A stretch of 64,000 nucleotides of DNA, taken from contig NZ_VIWU01000001.1 in NCBI RefSeq assembly GCF_007994075.1, positions 1,984,001 through 2,048,000 on the forward strand, given 5' to 3'. The DNA comes from Pseudonocardia hierapolitana (lineage in GTDB: Bacteria; Actinomycetota; Actinomycetes; Mycobacteriales; Pseudonocardiaceae). The position numbers were made by a program, and so were the translations under genes. Below, one piece after another: positions 33,749 through 42,496 of the stretch. The notes under the pieces are model-generated. The model saw only the letters and a program-made list of their open reading frames with translations, ran no database searches and had not been told where the DNA came from. Each line of letters opens with the position of its first letter. Positions within the stretch are counted from its first letter, which is position 1.

Positions 33749-35733
33749 CCGGGCGCCACCGGATCGGCAGGTTGGCCGCCGCCGGTGCGGTGCTCGGGAC
33801 CGTCGGCGTCCTGCTGAGCGGCGAGGTGTTCGGAGTGTTCGGCGGCGTCGCGAACGCGGCACCCGCGCCGGTCCGGGCGCCTGCAGCCGCCCCTGCCGCT
33901 GCTCCGGTCGCGGCACCGCTGCAGGCACCCCAGCCCGACCCGGAAGCCGCCGAGCGCGCCGCGGCTCAAGCGCGGGCACGGGCGCAGGCCGCGGCGCGGG
34001 CCGCCCGGGCGGCCGCCAAGCGCGCCGAAGCGGCCAGGAAGGTCCGTGTGACCTGGGAGAAGCGTGGCCGGCCGCACCGGATGGCCGTCGTGCGATCGAA
34101 CCGGATCGACGTGGTGACCGACGGCCGCCTCACCCGCCAGGTCGGCCGGGGCGGCGGCTCCATCTCGATCAACACGCTCGACCGGGCGCTGCCCAGCGAC
34201 TGGCTGGCGACGTCCGAGGGCACCGCCACGCTCAGCGCGGCGATCGTGCTCACCCCGGGGACCGCGCTCGAGGTGGGCGACCCGATCAAGCGGCTCGAGC
34301 TGATCGGCGGCGCCACCGCGCAGGACGCGGCGGCGATCTACACCGGCAGCGGCCGGGTGTCGCTGACGGGTGTCACCGTCACCTCGGCCGATCCGGCCAC
34401 CCGGCAGGCCGTGACGCCCACAGCCGCAGGCCGGCCCTTCTTCGCCGTCTCCGCGCGCGGCCGGCTCGACGCGGTCGACTCGACGATCAGCGACCTCGGC
34501 ACCCCGTCCACCGGGATCGACGGGGGCCGGGCAGGCGTGACGTTCAACCAGGGCGCCACCGGCTCGCTGGTGCGCACCACGGTGCAGCGCAACACCACGG
34601 GCGTGGAGCTGTCCCGGTCCGATGCCGTGCACCTCGAGGACGTCACGTTCACCGACTCGGTCGGGGACGGGCTCGTGCTCACCGGCGATCGCGGCACGAC
34701 GATGCGCGGCATCCGGGCCCTCGGCAACGGCGACAACGGCGTGGTGGTCGCCGGGGAGAGCACCGGCCGTCCGGTGACCGACATCACGACGAACGGCAAC
34801 GGCGGCTACGGCGTGGTGGTGGTCGGCCAGGCGCGCACCGAGCTCTCCGGGATCACCACCACGGCCGACCAGGCGGGCGGCCTGCGGATCAATCGCTCCA
34901 CCGATGTCCATGTGTCCGGCCTCAGCGCCACCGACCAGCCGGCAGGCGTGTTCGTCCACGTCGGCAGCGCGCGGATCGCGCTCGACCACGTGCGGACCTC
35001 GGGCGGCAGGCGCGGTGTGGTGGTCGAGAAGAGCACCGACGGGTTCGAGCTGCGCGACTCGACGATCGACGGCGCCCGCGTGGCCGGCGTCGGGATCGGC
35101 GGCAAGCACGTGCTGCTGAGCGGTGTGCAGATCAGCGACTCGCGCGCCGCCGTGCGGGTCGAGCGCGGCGCGGAGGGCATCCGCCTCGCGGGGCTGGTCG
35201 TGGACGGCGGGCGGGACGGCATCGTGGCCACCCCGGGCACCACCGGCGTGGTGATCGCGGACCTCGTGGCACGCAACGTGGAGTCGGACGCGGTGCGGAC
35301 CGCCAGCACGGACGCCGAGATCATCGGCGGGCGCATCACCGGCGGCACGACGGGCATCGACGTCGCGGCGGCCAGCACGATCTCCGGTGTCACGATCGAC
35401 GGCGCCGCCGAGGGCATCCACTCCCGGTCGCCCGACCTCGTGCGGGCCGACGAGATGCGCATCGACGCGCTCAGCCTCGGCGTCAACGCCGCGCCGGGGA
35501 GCTCGTTCCACCTGACCGGCTCCAGCGTGCACGCGCTCGAGGCGCTGCGCGGGCCGATCCAGCAGCACGGCACGAACGACCTCAGCCTGCCGCCGCTCAA
35601 CCTGCTCAGCGCGATCGGCGTGCCGCTGATCCTGCTGGCCATCGTGCTCGAGCAGGTGCACACCACCCGGCAGCGGCGGGCGGGCATCCGCAGGCGCCGG
35701 CTGCCGCCGGTGCCCGTCGGCGCGACGAGCTGA
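33745..35733 (+). CDS. Membrane-anchored coiled-coil/beta-helix protein (copy B)
   Basis: 662 residues. Signal peptide, then a short Ala/Pro linker in place of the long Gly/Ser linker of copy A, an Ala/Arg-rich coiled coil (about 72-115), a beta-helix (about 180-620) and the same C-terminal transmembrane helix (GVPLILLAIVLEQVHTTRQR). The most conserved stretches are the helix rungs near GGRRGVVVEKST and the membrane anchor. No catalytic motif is visible. It occupies the same operon position as the copy A protein, so it is probably a structural part of the machinery. Confidence 0.7.
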   Translation: MTGRHRIGRLAAAGAVLGTVGVLLSGEVFGVFGGVANAAPAPVRAPAAAPAAAPVAAPLQAPQPDPEAAERAAAQARARAQAAARAARAAAKRAEAARKVRVTWEKRGRPHRMAVVRSNRIDVVTDGRLTRQVGRGGGSISINTLDRALPSDWLATSEGTATLSAAIVLTPGTALEVGDPIKRLELIGGATAQDAAAIYTGSGRVSLTGVTVTSADPATRQAVTPTAAGRPFFAVSARGRLDAVDSTISDLGTPSTGIDGGRAGVTFNQGATGSLVRTTVQRNTTGVELSRSDAVHLEDVTFTDSVGDGLVLTGDRGTTMRGIRALGNGDNGVVVAGESTGRPVTDITTNGNGGYGVVVVGQARTELSGITTTADQAGGLRINRSTDVHVSGLSATDQPAGVFVHVGSARIALDHVRTSGGRRGVVVEKSTDGFELRDSTIDGARVAGVGIGGKHVLLSGVQISDSRAAVRVERGAEGIRLAGLVVDGGRDGIVATPGTTGVVIADLVARNVESDAVRTASTDAEIIGGRITGGTTGIDVAAASTISGVTIDGAAEGIHSRSPDLVRADEMRIDALSLGVNAAPGSSFHLTGSSVHALEALRGPIQQHGTNDLSLPPLNLLSAIGVPLILLAIVLEQVHTTRQRRAGIRRRRLPPVPVGATS

Positions 35734-35759
35734 CCCGCGCCGCCTGCCGAGGAGGGACC

Positions 35760-37112
35760 ATGAACACGTCACAGATACCGGCCCGGGCCGCCCTCCTCGT
35801 GGCGACGCTCGGGGTGCTCGGCAGCGCGGTCGTGCTCGCCGTGGTCGGGAGCATCCCTCCGGAGCCGCAGCAGCTGGTGCGGCACGAGGCGGCCGCCGCG
35901 GTCCAGATCGACCCGGCCCGGCCCTGCAGCCGGGAGGCGCCCGAAGGGCCGGCAGCACCGCCGCCCGCGGGCGTGCAGGCCCGCTTCGACCCGGCCCAGA
36001 ACGCCGTTGTGCTCTCGGCCGGGCAGGGCGTGACCATGCCGGCGCTCGCACAGGCCGTGGGCAACCCGGACCTCCTGCGCGAGGAGGCGCCGGGCGAGTG
36101 GCTGCTCGGCGCGGACCTCGCGGTGCTGCCCGGCACCTCCCTGCAGCTCGCCGCCCCGACCACCCGGTGGCTCAAGCTGCTCAGCACGGCGGGCCGGTAC
36201 GCCTCCGTGAAGGCCTTCGGTGGCAACGTCGACGTGAGCGGCGTCTGCATCACCTCCTGGGACCCGGCCAAGGGCACCGTCGACACCGAGCCCGCCGACG
36301 GCCGCGGCTTCCTGCTCGCCCGTGACGGCACGCAGATGACCATCGACCACGCCGAGATCCGCTACCTCGGCCACGGGGAGGTCGAGTCCTACGGCCTGTC
36401 CTGGCGCACCGAGGGCACCGGCGGGAAGATCACCGACAGCATCGTGTCGCACAACTACTTCGGCCTGTACAGCTACGAGGTGGGCGGGCTCGTCGTGGCC
36501 GACAACGAGTTCCACGACAACGTCCTCTACGGCATCGACCCGCACACGGGCTCACACAACCTCACGATCGAACGCAACGTCGTCCACGACAACGGCAAGC
36601 ACGGCATCATCCTCGCCGAGGACTGCGTCGACAACGTCATCCGCGACAACGTCGTGTACCGCAACAACCACCACGGCATCGTGGTCTACCTGCGGTCGGA
36701 CCGGAACACGGTCGAGGGCAACGACACCTTCGCCAACGCAGCGCAGGGCATCAACGTCAACGAGTCCAACGACAACGCCATCCGCGGCAACCGGGTCTAC
36801 GACAACATCGAGTCCGGGATCGGCATCACGCAGACGTCCCAGAACAACCTCGTCGAGAACAACCAGAGCCGCGGCAACCAGCAGGACGGGATCCGCGTCG
36901 TGAGCGAGGCGGCTCTCACCACGGTGCGCGCGAACACGCTCGGCGAGAACGGGCGGTACGGCGTGTACGTCGACATCGACGGCGACGTCGACATCGCCGG
37001 AAACCTGATCTTCGCCAACCGGTCGGGGATCATGCTGAAGGGCTCCGCGGTCGTTCCCGACGGCGACAACGCGATCTTCGACAACCACGAAGCGGCGATC
37101 ATCGCGGGCTGA
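35760..37112 (+). CDS. AlgG/AlgE-like mannuronan C5-epimerase, signal-anchored (copy B)
   Basis: 450 residues from ATG 35760 with GAGGAGGG upstream. The N-terminus is a hydrophobic signal or anchor (ALLVATLGVLGSAVVLAVVG) without a lipobox cysteine, unlike copy A. The beta-helix carries YGIDPHTGSHN with Tyr257, Asp260 and His262 matching the AlgE4 catalytic trio, and HDNGKHGIILAEDC after it. The reaction should be C5-epimerisation of uronate residues outside the cytoplasm. It is the last gene of operon B; no lyase gene follows. Confidence 0.82.
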   Translation: MNTSQIPARAALLVATLGVLGSAVVLAVVGSIPPEPQQLVRHEAAAAVQIDPARPCSREAPEGPAAPPPAGVQARFDPAQNAVVLSAGQGVTMPALAQAVGNPDLLREEAPGEWLLGADLAVLPGTSLQLAAPTTRWLKLLSTAGRYASVKAFGGNVDVSGVCITSWDPAKGTVDTEPADGRGFLLARDGTQMTIDHAEIRYLGHGEVESYGLSWRTEGTGGKITDSIVSHNYFGLYSYEVGGLVVADNEFHDNVLYGIDPHTGSHNLTIERNVVHDNGKHGIILAEDCVDNVIRDNVVYRNNHHGIVVYLRSDRNTVEGNDTFANAAQGINVNESNDNAIRGNRVYDNIESGIGITQTSQNNLVENNQSRGNQQDGIRVVSEAALTTVRANTLGENGRYGVYVDIDGDVDIAGNLIFANRSGIMLKGSAVVPDGDNAIFDNHEAAIIAG

Positions 37113-37242
37113 GCCGAGCCGCCCGGCGGGCGAAGGGGGGTGTTGTTGTGCGCCTCCGAGGCCGTCCGTAGGGTTGAACAGCGGCCCGCGAGGACAGACC
37201 GCCCCCCGAGTCCACGACACCCACATCGAGGAGCCGGTGCGC

Positions 37243-37641
37243 ATGAGCGGCGACATCCCCGCCGACCACGGACCCATGGACGACAGCGACGAGATCGGCG
37301 AGGTCGTACGGTTCGACGTGGTCAGCCACGGCCCCGACGCACGGGTCGTGCACGTCGTCGGGGAGATCGACACCCTCACCGCTCCGGTGCTGCGCACCCG
37401 CCTCGACGAGCAGGTCGCGGCCGTGCCGCTGCTGGTCCTCGACCTCACCGACGTCACGTTCCTCGGCTCGGCCGGCCTCGCCGTGCTCGTCGCGGCCAAG
37501 GACGAGGCCGACCGCAGGCGGCACACGCTGCGGCTCGTGCCCGGCTCGCGGATCGTCACCCGCGCCCTCGAGGCCACCGGACTGCTGGGGATCTTCGACA
37601 TCGCCGAGGGCGTGCCGCAGGCGCTCGAGCCCGCGGGCTGA
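37243..37641 (+). CDS. STAS-domain anti-sigma factor antagonist
   Basis: 132 residues from ATG 37243 (GAGGAG 9 nt upstream). The STAS fold includes VVHVVGEIDTLTAP, LVLDLTDVTFLGSAGLAVLV and GLLGIFDIAEG. The Ser in FLGSAGL is where anti-sigma kinases phosphorylate such proteins; dephosphorylation lets them capture the anti-sigma factor and free a stress sigma factor. A second STAS gene is at 45127 and a PP2C phosphatase at 46755, plausible partners. No anti-sigma kinase or sigma factor is in the window. Confidence 0.88.
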   Translation: MSGDIPADHGPMDDSDEIGEVVRFDVVSHGPDARVVHVVGEIDTLTAPVLRTRLDEQVAAVPLLVLDLTDVTFLGSAGLAVLVAAKDEADRRRHTLRLVPGSRIVTRALEATGLLGIFDIAEGVPQALEPAG

Positions 37642-37650
37642 GCGAGGTGG

Positions 37651-37693
37651 ACCGCCGGATCGACACCCCCGACCGGGGGTCTGTCCGGCGGGT
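37651..37693. terminator. Long hairpin after the STAS gene
   Basis: ACCGCCGGATCGACACCCCC (37651-37670) and GGGGGTCTGTCCGGCGGGT (37675-37693) pair across a 4-nt loop with a few mismatches. It starts 9 nt after the stop codon at 37641, a likely factor-independent terminator. Confidence 0.6.
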
Positions 37694-37732
37694 CCTCCCC
37701 ATGATCAGCGCTTTTGGTGCCATGGTTGCGCG

Positions 37733-39103
37733 ATGGACGCCCTCGACCTGACCGGGCTCACCGCCGCCGAGATCGTTGCGCGGGTGCGTGACGGGCGCAG
37801 CAGCGCGGTCGACGTCGCCCGCGCCCACCTGGCCAGGATCGCCGAGTACGACCCCGAGGTCGGTGCCTTCGCCGAGCACGACCCGGTCCGGGTGCTCGCG
37901 GAGGCCGGTGGTGTCGACGCCCGCCCCGACCGCTTCGCGCTCCCGCTCGCCGGCGTGCCGGTCGCCGTGCCGGACGACATCGACGTCGCGGGATACCCCA
38001 CCCGCCACGGGTCGGCCGCGACGTCGGCCGAGCCGGCCCGCCGCGACGACGATCTGGTGAAGCGGCTGCGCGCCGCGGGCGCCGTCGTCGTGGGGAAGGC
38101 GCGGATGCCCGAGCTCGCGGCGTGGGCGTTCACCCAGGCCACTCAAGCGGCACCGCGCAACCCCCTCGACCTCTCCCTCGACCCGGGCGGCTCCGGCGCC
38201 GCAGCGGCCGTCGCCGCCCGGATGGCGGTGCTGGCGCTCGCCACCGACGGCGGTGGCGCGGCCAGGGTCCCAGCGGCCTGCTGCGGCCTCGTCGGCCTCA
38301 AGCCCGGCCCGCACGTCGTGCCGCTTCCCCGCGGGGCCGACGAGCACTGGTGCGGGCTCGGCGCCACCGGTCCCATCGCGCGCACCGCGGAGGACGCCGC
38401 TCTGATGCTGGGCGTGCTCGCAGGCGACCCGATCGACCTCGACGTGCCGGGCCCGCGCCGCATCGCACTGTCGCTGCGCGGGCCGTGGCCGTCCCGCGGG
38501 CTGCACGCCGACCACCGGGCCGCCGCGATCGGCGCGGCCGCCCGGCTGCGCGCCGGACCCGGCGGCGCGATCGTCAGCTTCGCCGACCCGCCCTACCCCC
38601 GCGGGCTCGCCACCCAGTGGCTGCGCCGCTGGCAGGCGGGAGTGGCCCTGGACGCCGAGGCGCTCGACCTCGACATGGGCGCCGCGGAGCGGTGCACCGC
38701 CACCGTCGTGCGCAAGGGCCGCCGCATCCTGCGCGTCGCACCGCCCCGCCCGGACACCGCCACCGCGTGGCGCGAGCGCGTGCTCGGCTGGATGGACGAC
38801 GGCGGCTACGACGTGCTGCTCGGCCCGGCCACCGCCCAGCCGCCGCTCCGCGCGGGCGCGATGCTCGGGCACGGCTACACCTCGAGCCTGCTGACCACGG
38901 CCACCCGGCTCTCCTGCACCCCCGCCTGGAACCTCGCCGGCCTGCCCGCCGTGGTGGCCCCGGTCCTCATCGGCGGACGCCCCGTGGGCGTCCAGCTGGT
39001 CGGCCGCCCGGGCGCTGAGGCCGCCCTGCTGGCGGCGGCGGCGAAGCTGGAGCGCCGGGCGGTGCCGACGGCTGGCGCGGCGGCGCCCAGGGTGTACGCC
39101 TAG
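37733..39103 (+). CDS. Amidase-signature homologue lacking the catalytic residues
   Basis: 456 residues covering a complete amidase-signature fold. The Ser-cisSer-Lys triad is lost. The Lys of the usual GVPVAVKD motif is Pro80 (AGVPVAVPDD). The GGSSGGS loop is reduced to GGSGAAAA (151-158). The nucleophile Ser of the usual DGGGSIR(I/V)P is Ala175 (DGGGAARVP). The rest of the fold is well conserved (PAACCGLVGLKP, GPIARTAEDAALML, WNLAGLPAVVAP), so the gene is not decaying. It is probably a pseudoenzyme with a binding or regulatory role. It stands alone after the STAS terminator. Confidence 0.82.
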   Translation: MDALDLTGLTAAEIVARVRDGRSSAVDVARAHLARIAEYDPEVGAFAEHDPVRVLAEAGGVDARPDRFALPLAGVPVAVPDDIDVAGYPTRHGSAATSAEPARRDDDLVKRLRAAGAVVVGKARMPELAAWAFTQATQAAPRNPLDLSLDPGGSGAAAAVAARMAVLALATDGGGAARVPAACCGLVGLKPGPHVVPLPRGADEHWCGLGATGPIARTAEDAALMLGVLAGDPIDLDVPGPRRIALSLRGPWPSRGLHADHRAAAIGAAARLRAGPGGAIVSFADPPYPRGLATQWLRRWQAGVALDAEALDLDMGAAERCTATVVRKGRRILRVAPPRPDTATAWRERVLGWMDDGGYDVLLGPATAQPPLRAGAMLGHGYTSSLLTTATRLSCTPAWNLAGLPAVVAPVLIGGRPVGVQLVGRPGAEAALLAAAAKLERRAVPTAGAAAPRVYA

Positions 39104-39327
39104 TTCCGTGAACATGGTGTGCGGCCCGTTCGGCGGCGGCCGCGCCCACGAAACGGCTCGGCCCCACAGCGGCACCGGGTGCGTTCCGCGGAACAGACCA
39201 ACGCCAGCCGTGATCAGCGGCTCGACGCGAACGCAGCCGGATCCGGCCGTTCTCGCACCGATCTGCCGATCACGGCGGCATCGATCCCGAGGCCACCTGC
39301 TGCCGGCGGCGGGAAGCCCTTCGCGGG

Positions 39328-40701
39328 TCAGCGCTGGTTCCGCCACGGGCCGGTGATCGCATACATGATGCCCGGCGTCTGGATGCTCGCGAACAGCACC
39401 TTCTTGTCGTGCGAGTAGACGGGGCCGGCGAACTCGGAGTCGCCCGCCACCTGGTTGCGGGCCAGTTCGAACGCCTCGCCGCCCTCGGTGACGCCCACGA
39501 GGTGCTGAGTGCCCTCGCCGTCCTCGGCGAGGATCAGCCCTCCCCACGAGGAGACGGTGATGTTGTCCGGGCCGTCGAGCTCGCCACCCGGTGCGAACCG
39601 CAGCTTCAGGGTGAGCGTCGACCGCCTCGGGTCGTAGAACCACACCTGCCCGTCGTGCGGCACCGGGCTCTCCTCGCGGGCGAAGCTCGTGACGACGTAG
39701 GCCCCGCCGTCGCCCCACCAGGCGCCCTCGAACTTGCGCCCGCGGGTGATCTCGCCGGGGCCGAACTGGCTGCGGGTGGACGTCGTGCGCGCGTCGCGGT
39801 CCGGGACGGGGACCCATGTCACGTCGTAAGTGGTGCCGACCTCGATGCCGCGCGACAGGTCGTCCACGTGCGCCCCGGCCGCGTCGGTGCACCGCATCGC
39901 GCCGAAGTCACCGTCGGTCGGGCCGAGCGCGCGCAGCCCGCCCTTCCGACCGCGGTAGCCCCGCGGCGGTGCCCATCGGTACAGCAGCCCGTTCGGGTTC
40001 GACGCGTCCTCGGTGAGGATGATGTCGCCGCGCTGCGGGTCGACCGCCACGGCCTCGTGCGAGAACCGTCCGAGCGCCTTGATCGGCTCAGGGTCCCGGT
40101 TGGCAGCCAGGTCGAACGGGTCGACCTCGAACACGTACCCGTGGTCCTTCACCCGCCCGCCCGCTCCGGCCCGGTCCTCGGTCTCCTCGCAGGTCAGCCA
40201 GGTGTTCCAGGGGGTGATCCCGCCGGCGCAGTTCGTGGACGTCCCGGCGATCCCCACGTACTCCCGCACGCGGTTGCCGTCCCGGTCGGTCTCGACGATC
40301 GTGCAGCCGCCCGCGCTGCCCGGGTCGTAGGTGAGGCCGTCGCGGTGCGGCACCGGGAACGGGGTCGTGGCGAGGGGGTCACGGATCTCGTGGTTGTAGA
40401 CGATCGTGGTGCCGCCCGCCCGCCCCCGGAAGGCGCCCGCCCCGTCGTGGTGGCTCGGGGTGGGCTCGCCCGAGTCGAGCTTGGTGACGCCGGCCTCGGT
40501 GACGATCGAGTAGCGGAAGCCCTGCGGCAGCGCGAGACGTCCGGCCGGGTCGGGGATCAGCGGCCCGTACCCCGGGGCCGCCGGCGCGGCAGCGGCGTTG
40601 GGAGCGGTGAGCAGCACGTCGCTGGCACCGAGCAGCACGACGCCGAACCCGGCGGCGGCACTTCGGCTGAGGAACCCGCGGCGGGACAGAGCCTCGGTCA
40701 T
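39328..40701 (-). CDS. Tat-exported DUF839/PhoX-like protein 1
   Basis: 457 residues from ATG 40701 (GGAG upstream). Twin-arginine signal SRRGFLSRSAAAG. The body is the DUF839/PhoX-like beta-propeller with [40 protein letters not shown] and GPDNITVSSWGGLILAEDG, matching the metal-binding positions of the PhoX alkaline phosphatase family. A Ca/Fe-dependent phosphatase or related role is likely, but many DUF839 proteins are uncharacterised. A close paralogue is at 42497. Confidence 0.82.
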   Translation of the reverse strand: MTEALSRRGFLSRSAAAGFGVVLLGASDVLLTAPNAAAAPAAPGYGPLIPDPAGRLALPQGFRYSIVTEAGVTKLDSGEPTPSHHDGAGAFRGRAGGTTIVYNHEIRDPLATTPFPVPHRDGLTYDPGSAGGCTIVETDRDGNRVREYVGIAGTSTNCAGGITPWNTWLTCEETEDRAGAGGRVKDHGYVFEVDPFDLAANRDPEPIKALGRFSHEAVAVDPQRGDIILTEDASNPNGLLYRWAPPRGYRGRKGGLRALGPTDGDFGAMRCTDAAGAHVDDLSRGIEVGTTYDVTWVPVPDRDARTTSTRSQFGPGEITRGRKFEGAWWGDGGAYVVTSFAREESPVPHDGQVWFYDPRRSTLTLKLRFAPGGELDGPDNITVSSWGGLILAEDGEGTQHLVGVTEGGEAFELARNQVAGDSEFAGPVYSHDKKVLFASIQTPGIMYAITGPWRNQR

Positions 40702-40831
40702 GGTGGTCTCCAGTTCGGGGAGCGGCCGGTCGGGTTCACCCGACCGAGTGGTGGCCGGCGGAGATCGTGACCCGCGGTTGCGACGAACAGGTGAACGCCG
40801 CCCGTCCGGCGGCGGTCGGACCGGCGAGCGC

Positions 40832-41017
40832 TGATCGCTCCGAAATACGGCACAGCGCCCGGGAGAAGGCAATTCGGGTGAAACTGGGATCGATCAACGA
40901 GCCGTGATCGATGCGAGATGCGGCCTTACGCCCTGGCGAGGGCGGATCCACCGATCTCGGACGGATCACCGGCCCGTGATCGTTCCGAAATCGCGCTCAG
41001 CGCCCTCGCCAGGGCGG
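40832..41017. repeat. Cluster of three TGATCGTTCCGAAA repeats, two as an inverted pair
   Basis: A plus-strand copy at 40832-40870 (TGATCGCTCCGAAATAC ... GCGCCCGGGAGAAGGC). A minus-strand copy at 40929-40969 and a plus-strand copy at 40976-41017 face each other. Their 16-bp outer ends (CGCCCTGGCGAGGGCG) are identical and the inner ends (TCGGAnnGATCAC) are near identical, giving an 89-nt inverted repeat. The right copy runs into the AbiEi-like gene and supplies its last codons and stop. Confidence 0.65.
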
Positions 41018-41332
41018 CAGGCCGTAGCTGGGAACGATCAGTGCGCGGCTCGGGATGCGGCCGAGCGCCTCGGCGGGGAGGTCCAGTGGCCAGCACGACG
41101 CACCCAGCAGCTCGGCCGCGGAGAACCCGCCGAGCACGCCACGGCCGTCGACGAGCAGGTGGGCGGCACGCGAGCGCACCTCCGGAGTGACCTCGACGTC
41201 GGCGCGGACGTAGATCCCGGTGAACAGGCGGCGGAAACGCGGGCCCCTCAGGACCTTGGGCGTGACGAGCCCGGCGGCGACGGCGTCGGTCCCGCGGAAC
41301 GGCCGGCACAGATCGATCGGCATGGCCCGCAC
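40997..41332 (-). pseudogene. AbiEi/DUF559-type protein, C-terminally truncated
   Basis: 111 residues match only the N-terminal part of actinobacterial AbiEi-like/DUF559 proteins: VAAGLVTPKVLRGPRFRRLF, GIYVRADVEVTPEVRSRAAH, GVLGGFSAAELLGASCWP. Family members are about 300 residues and end in a Vsr-like nuclease domain, absent here. The last codons (GLPPWRGR-stop) are encoded by the palindromic repeat 40976-41017, so the gene was cut by, or recombined at, that repeat. Probably non-functional as a full protein. Confidence 0.65.
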
Positions 41333-41381
41333 TGACGCCGCCCGGTCCGATCCGGTTCCACCCGCAGCAATGATCGATCGA

Positions 41382-42488
41382 TCATGCCTGCGCGGGCGGC
41401 TTCCACTCCCCCGTGGCGAGGAAGTGCTCCAGCGTCGTCGTGTACGGCGTGAGGTCCATCCCCTGCCGCTGCAGCCAGGCGTCGTCGTAGTAGCTGTGCT
41501 GGTAGCGGTCGCCGCCGTCGCAGATCAGCGTGACGACGCTGCCCCGCACGCCGTCCGCCCGCATCCGCGCCACCAGCTGCCAGACGCCCCACAGGTTGGT
41601 GCCCGTCGACCCGCCCGCCCAGCGCCCGGTGACCGCGTGCAGGTGCCGGGCCGCCGCCACGCTCGCCGCGTCCGGCACGGGGACCATCAGGTCGATCACG
41701 GTGGGCACGAAGCTCGGCTCCATCCGGGGCCGGCCGATCCCCTCGATCCGCGACGGCATGCCGGTGGCGTATTCCGGGGCGTCGAGCGTCCAGCCGGGGA
41801 AGAACGCCGAGTTCTCCGGGTCGACGACGGCCAGGCGGGTGGGGTGGCGGCGGTAGCGCAGGTACCGCCCGATCGTCGCCGACGTGCCGCCGGTGCCCGC
41901 GCCCACCACGATCCACTCCGGCACCGGGAACCGCTCCATCGCCAGCTGCTCGAAGATCGATTCGGCGATGTTGTTGTTGCCCCGCCAGTCGGTGGCCCGC
42001 TCGGCGTAGGTGAACTGGTCGATGTAGTGCCCGCCGCTCTCGTCGGCGAGCCGCTGGGCCTCCGCGTACATGTCCGGCGCCCGGTCGACGAAGTGGCAGC
42101 GCCCGCCGTACCGCTCGATCAGCGCGATCTTCTCCGGGCTCGTGGTGCGCGGCATCACGGTCACGAACGGCACCCCGATCAGCTGCGCGAAGTACGCCTC
42201 GGAGACGGCCGTGGAGCCCGAGCTCGCCTCCACCACCGTGGTGCCCTCGACGATCCAGCCGCTCGTCAGCGCGTAGAGGAAGAGCGAGCGGGCGAGCCGG
42301 TGCTTGAGGCTGCCCGTGGGGTGCACGGACTCGTCCTTGAGGTACACGTCGATGCCCCACTCCGGCGGCAGCGGGAAGACGTGCAGGTGGGTGTCCGCGG
42401 AGCGGTTGGCGTCGGCCTCGACGCGCCGGATGGCCTCGGTGACCCAGGCGCGGGTGCGGTCACAGGAGCGGTCGACGGGTCCGGACAC
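41382..42488 (-). CDS. PLP-dependent cysteine synthase family protein, Cds1-like cysteine desulfhydrase
   Basis: 368 residues from GTG 42488. Fold-type II PLP enzyme: the cofactor Lys is in [11 protein letters not shown], the substrate-binding loop is [11 protein letters not shown], the phosphate-binding loop is [16 protein letters not shown], and [12 protein letters not shown] closes the C-terminus. The sequence type matches mycobacterial Cds1 (Rv3684), which degrades cysteine to pyruvate, H2S and ammonia. The start is 8 nt after the stop of DUF839 protein 2 on the same strand, so it is the second gene of that operon. Confidence 0.85.
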   Translation of the reverse strand: MSGPVDRSCDRTRAWVTEAIRRVEADANRSADTHLHVFPLPPEWGIDVYLKDESVHPTGSLKHRLARSLFLYALTSGWIVEGTTVVEASSGSTAVSEAYFAQLIGVPFVTVMPRTTSPEKIALIERYGGRCHFVDRAPDMYAEAQRLADESGGHYIDQFTYAERATDWRGNNNIAESIFEQLAMERFPVPEWIVVGAGTGGTSATIGRYLRYRRHPTRLAVVDPENSAFFPGWTLDAPEYATGMPSRIEGIGRPRMEPSFVPTVIDLMVPVPDAASVAAARHLHAVTGRWAGGSTGTNLWGVWQLVARMRADGVRGSVVTLICDGGDRYQHSYYDDAWLQRQGMDLTPYTTTLEHFLATGEWKPPAQA

Positions 42489-42496
42489 GCCACCAG

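Noticed and set aside
40997..41332. Intact type IV toxin-antitoxin (AbiE) system
   Set aside because: Only an N-terminal fragment of an AbiEi-like protein is present and no AbiEii nucleotidyltransferase toxin lies next to it. The same holds at 60286-61098.
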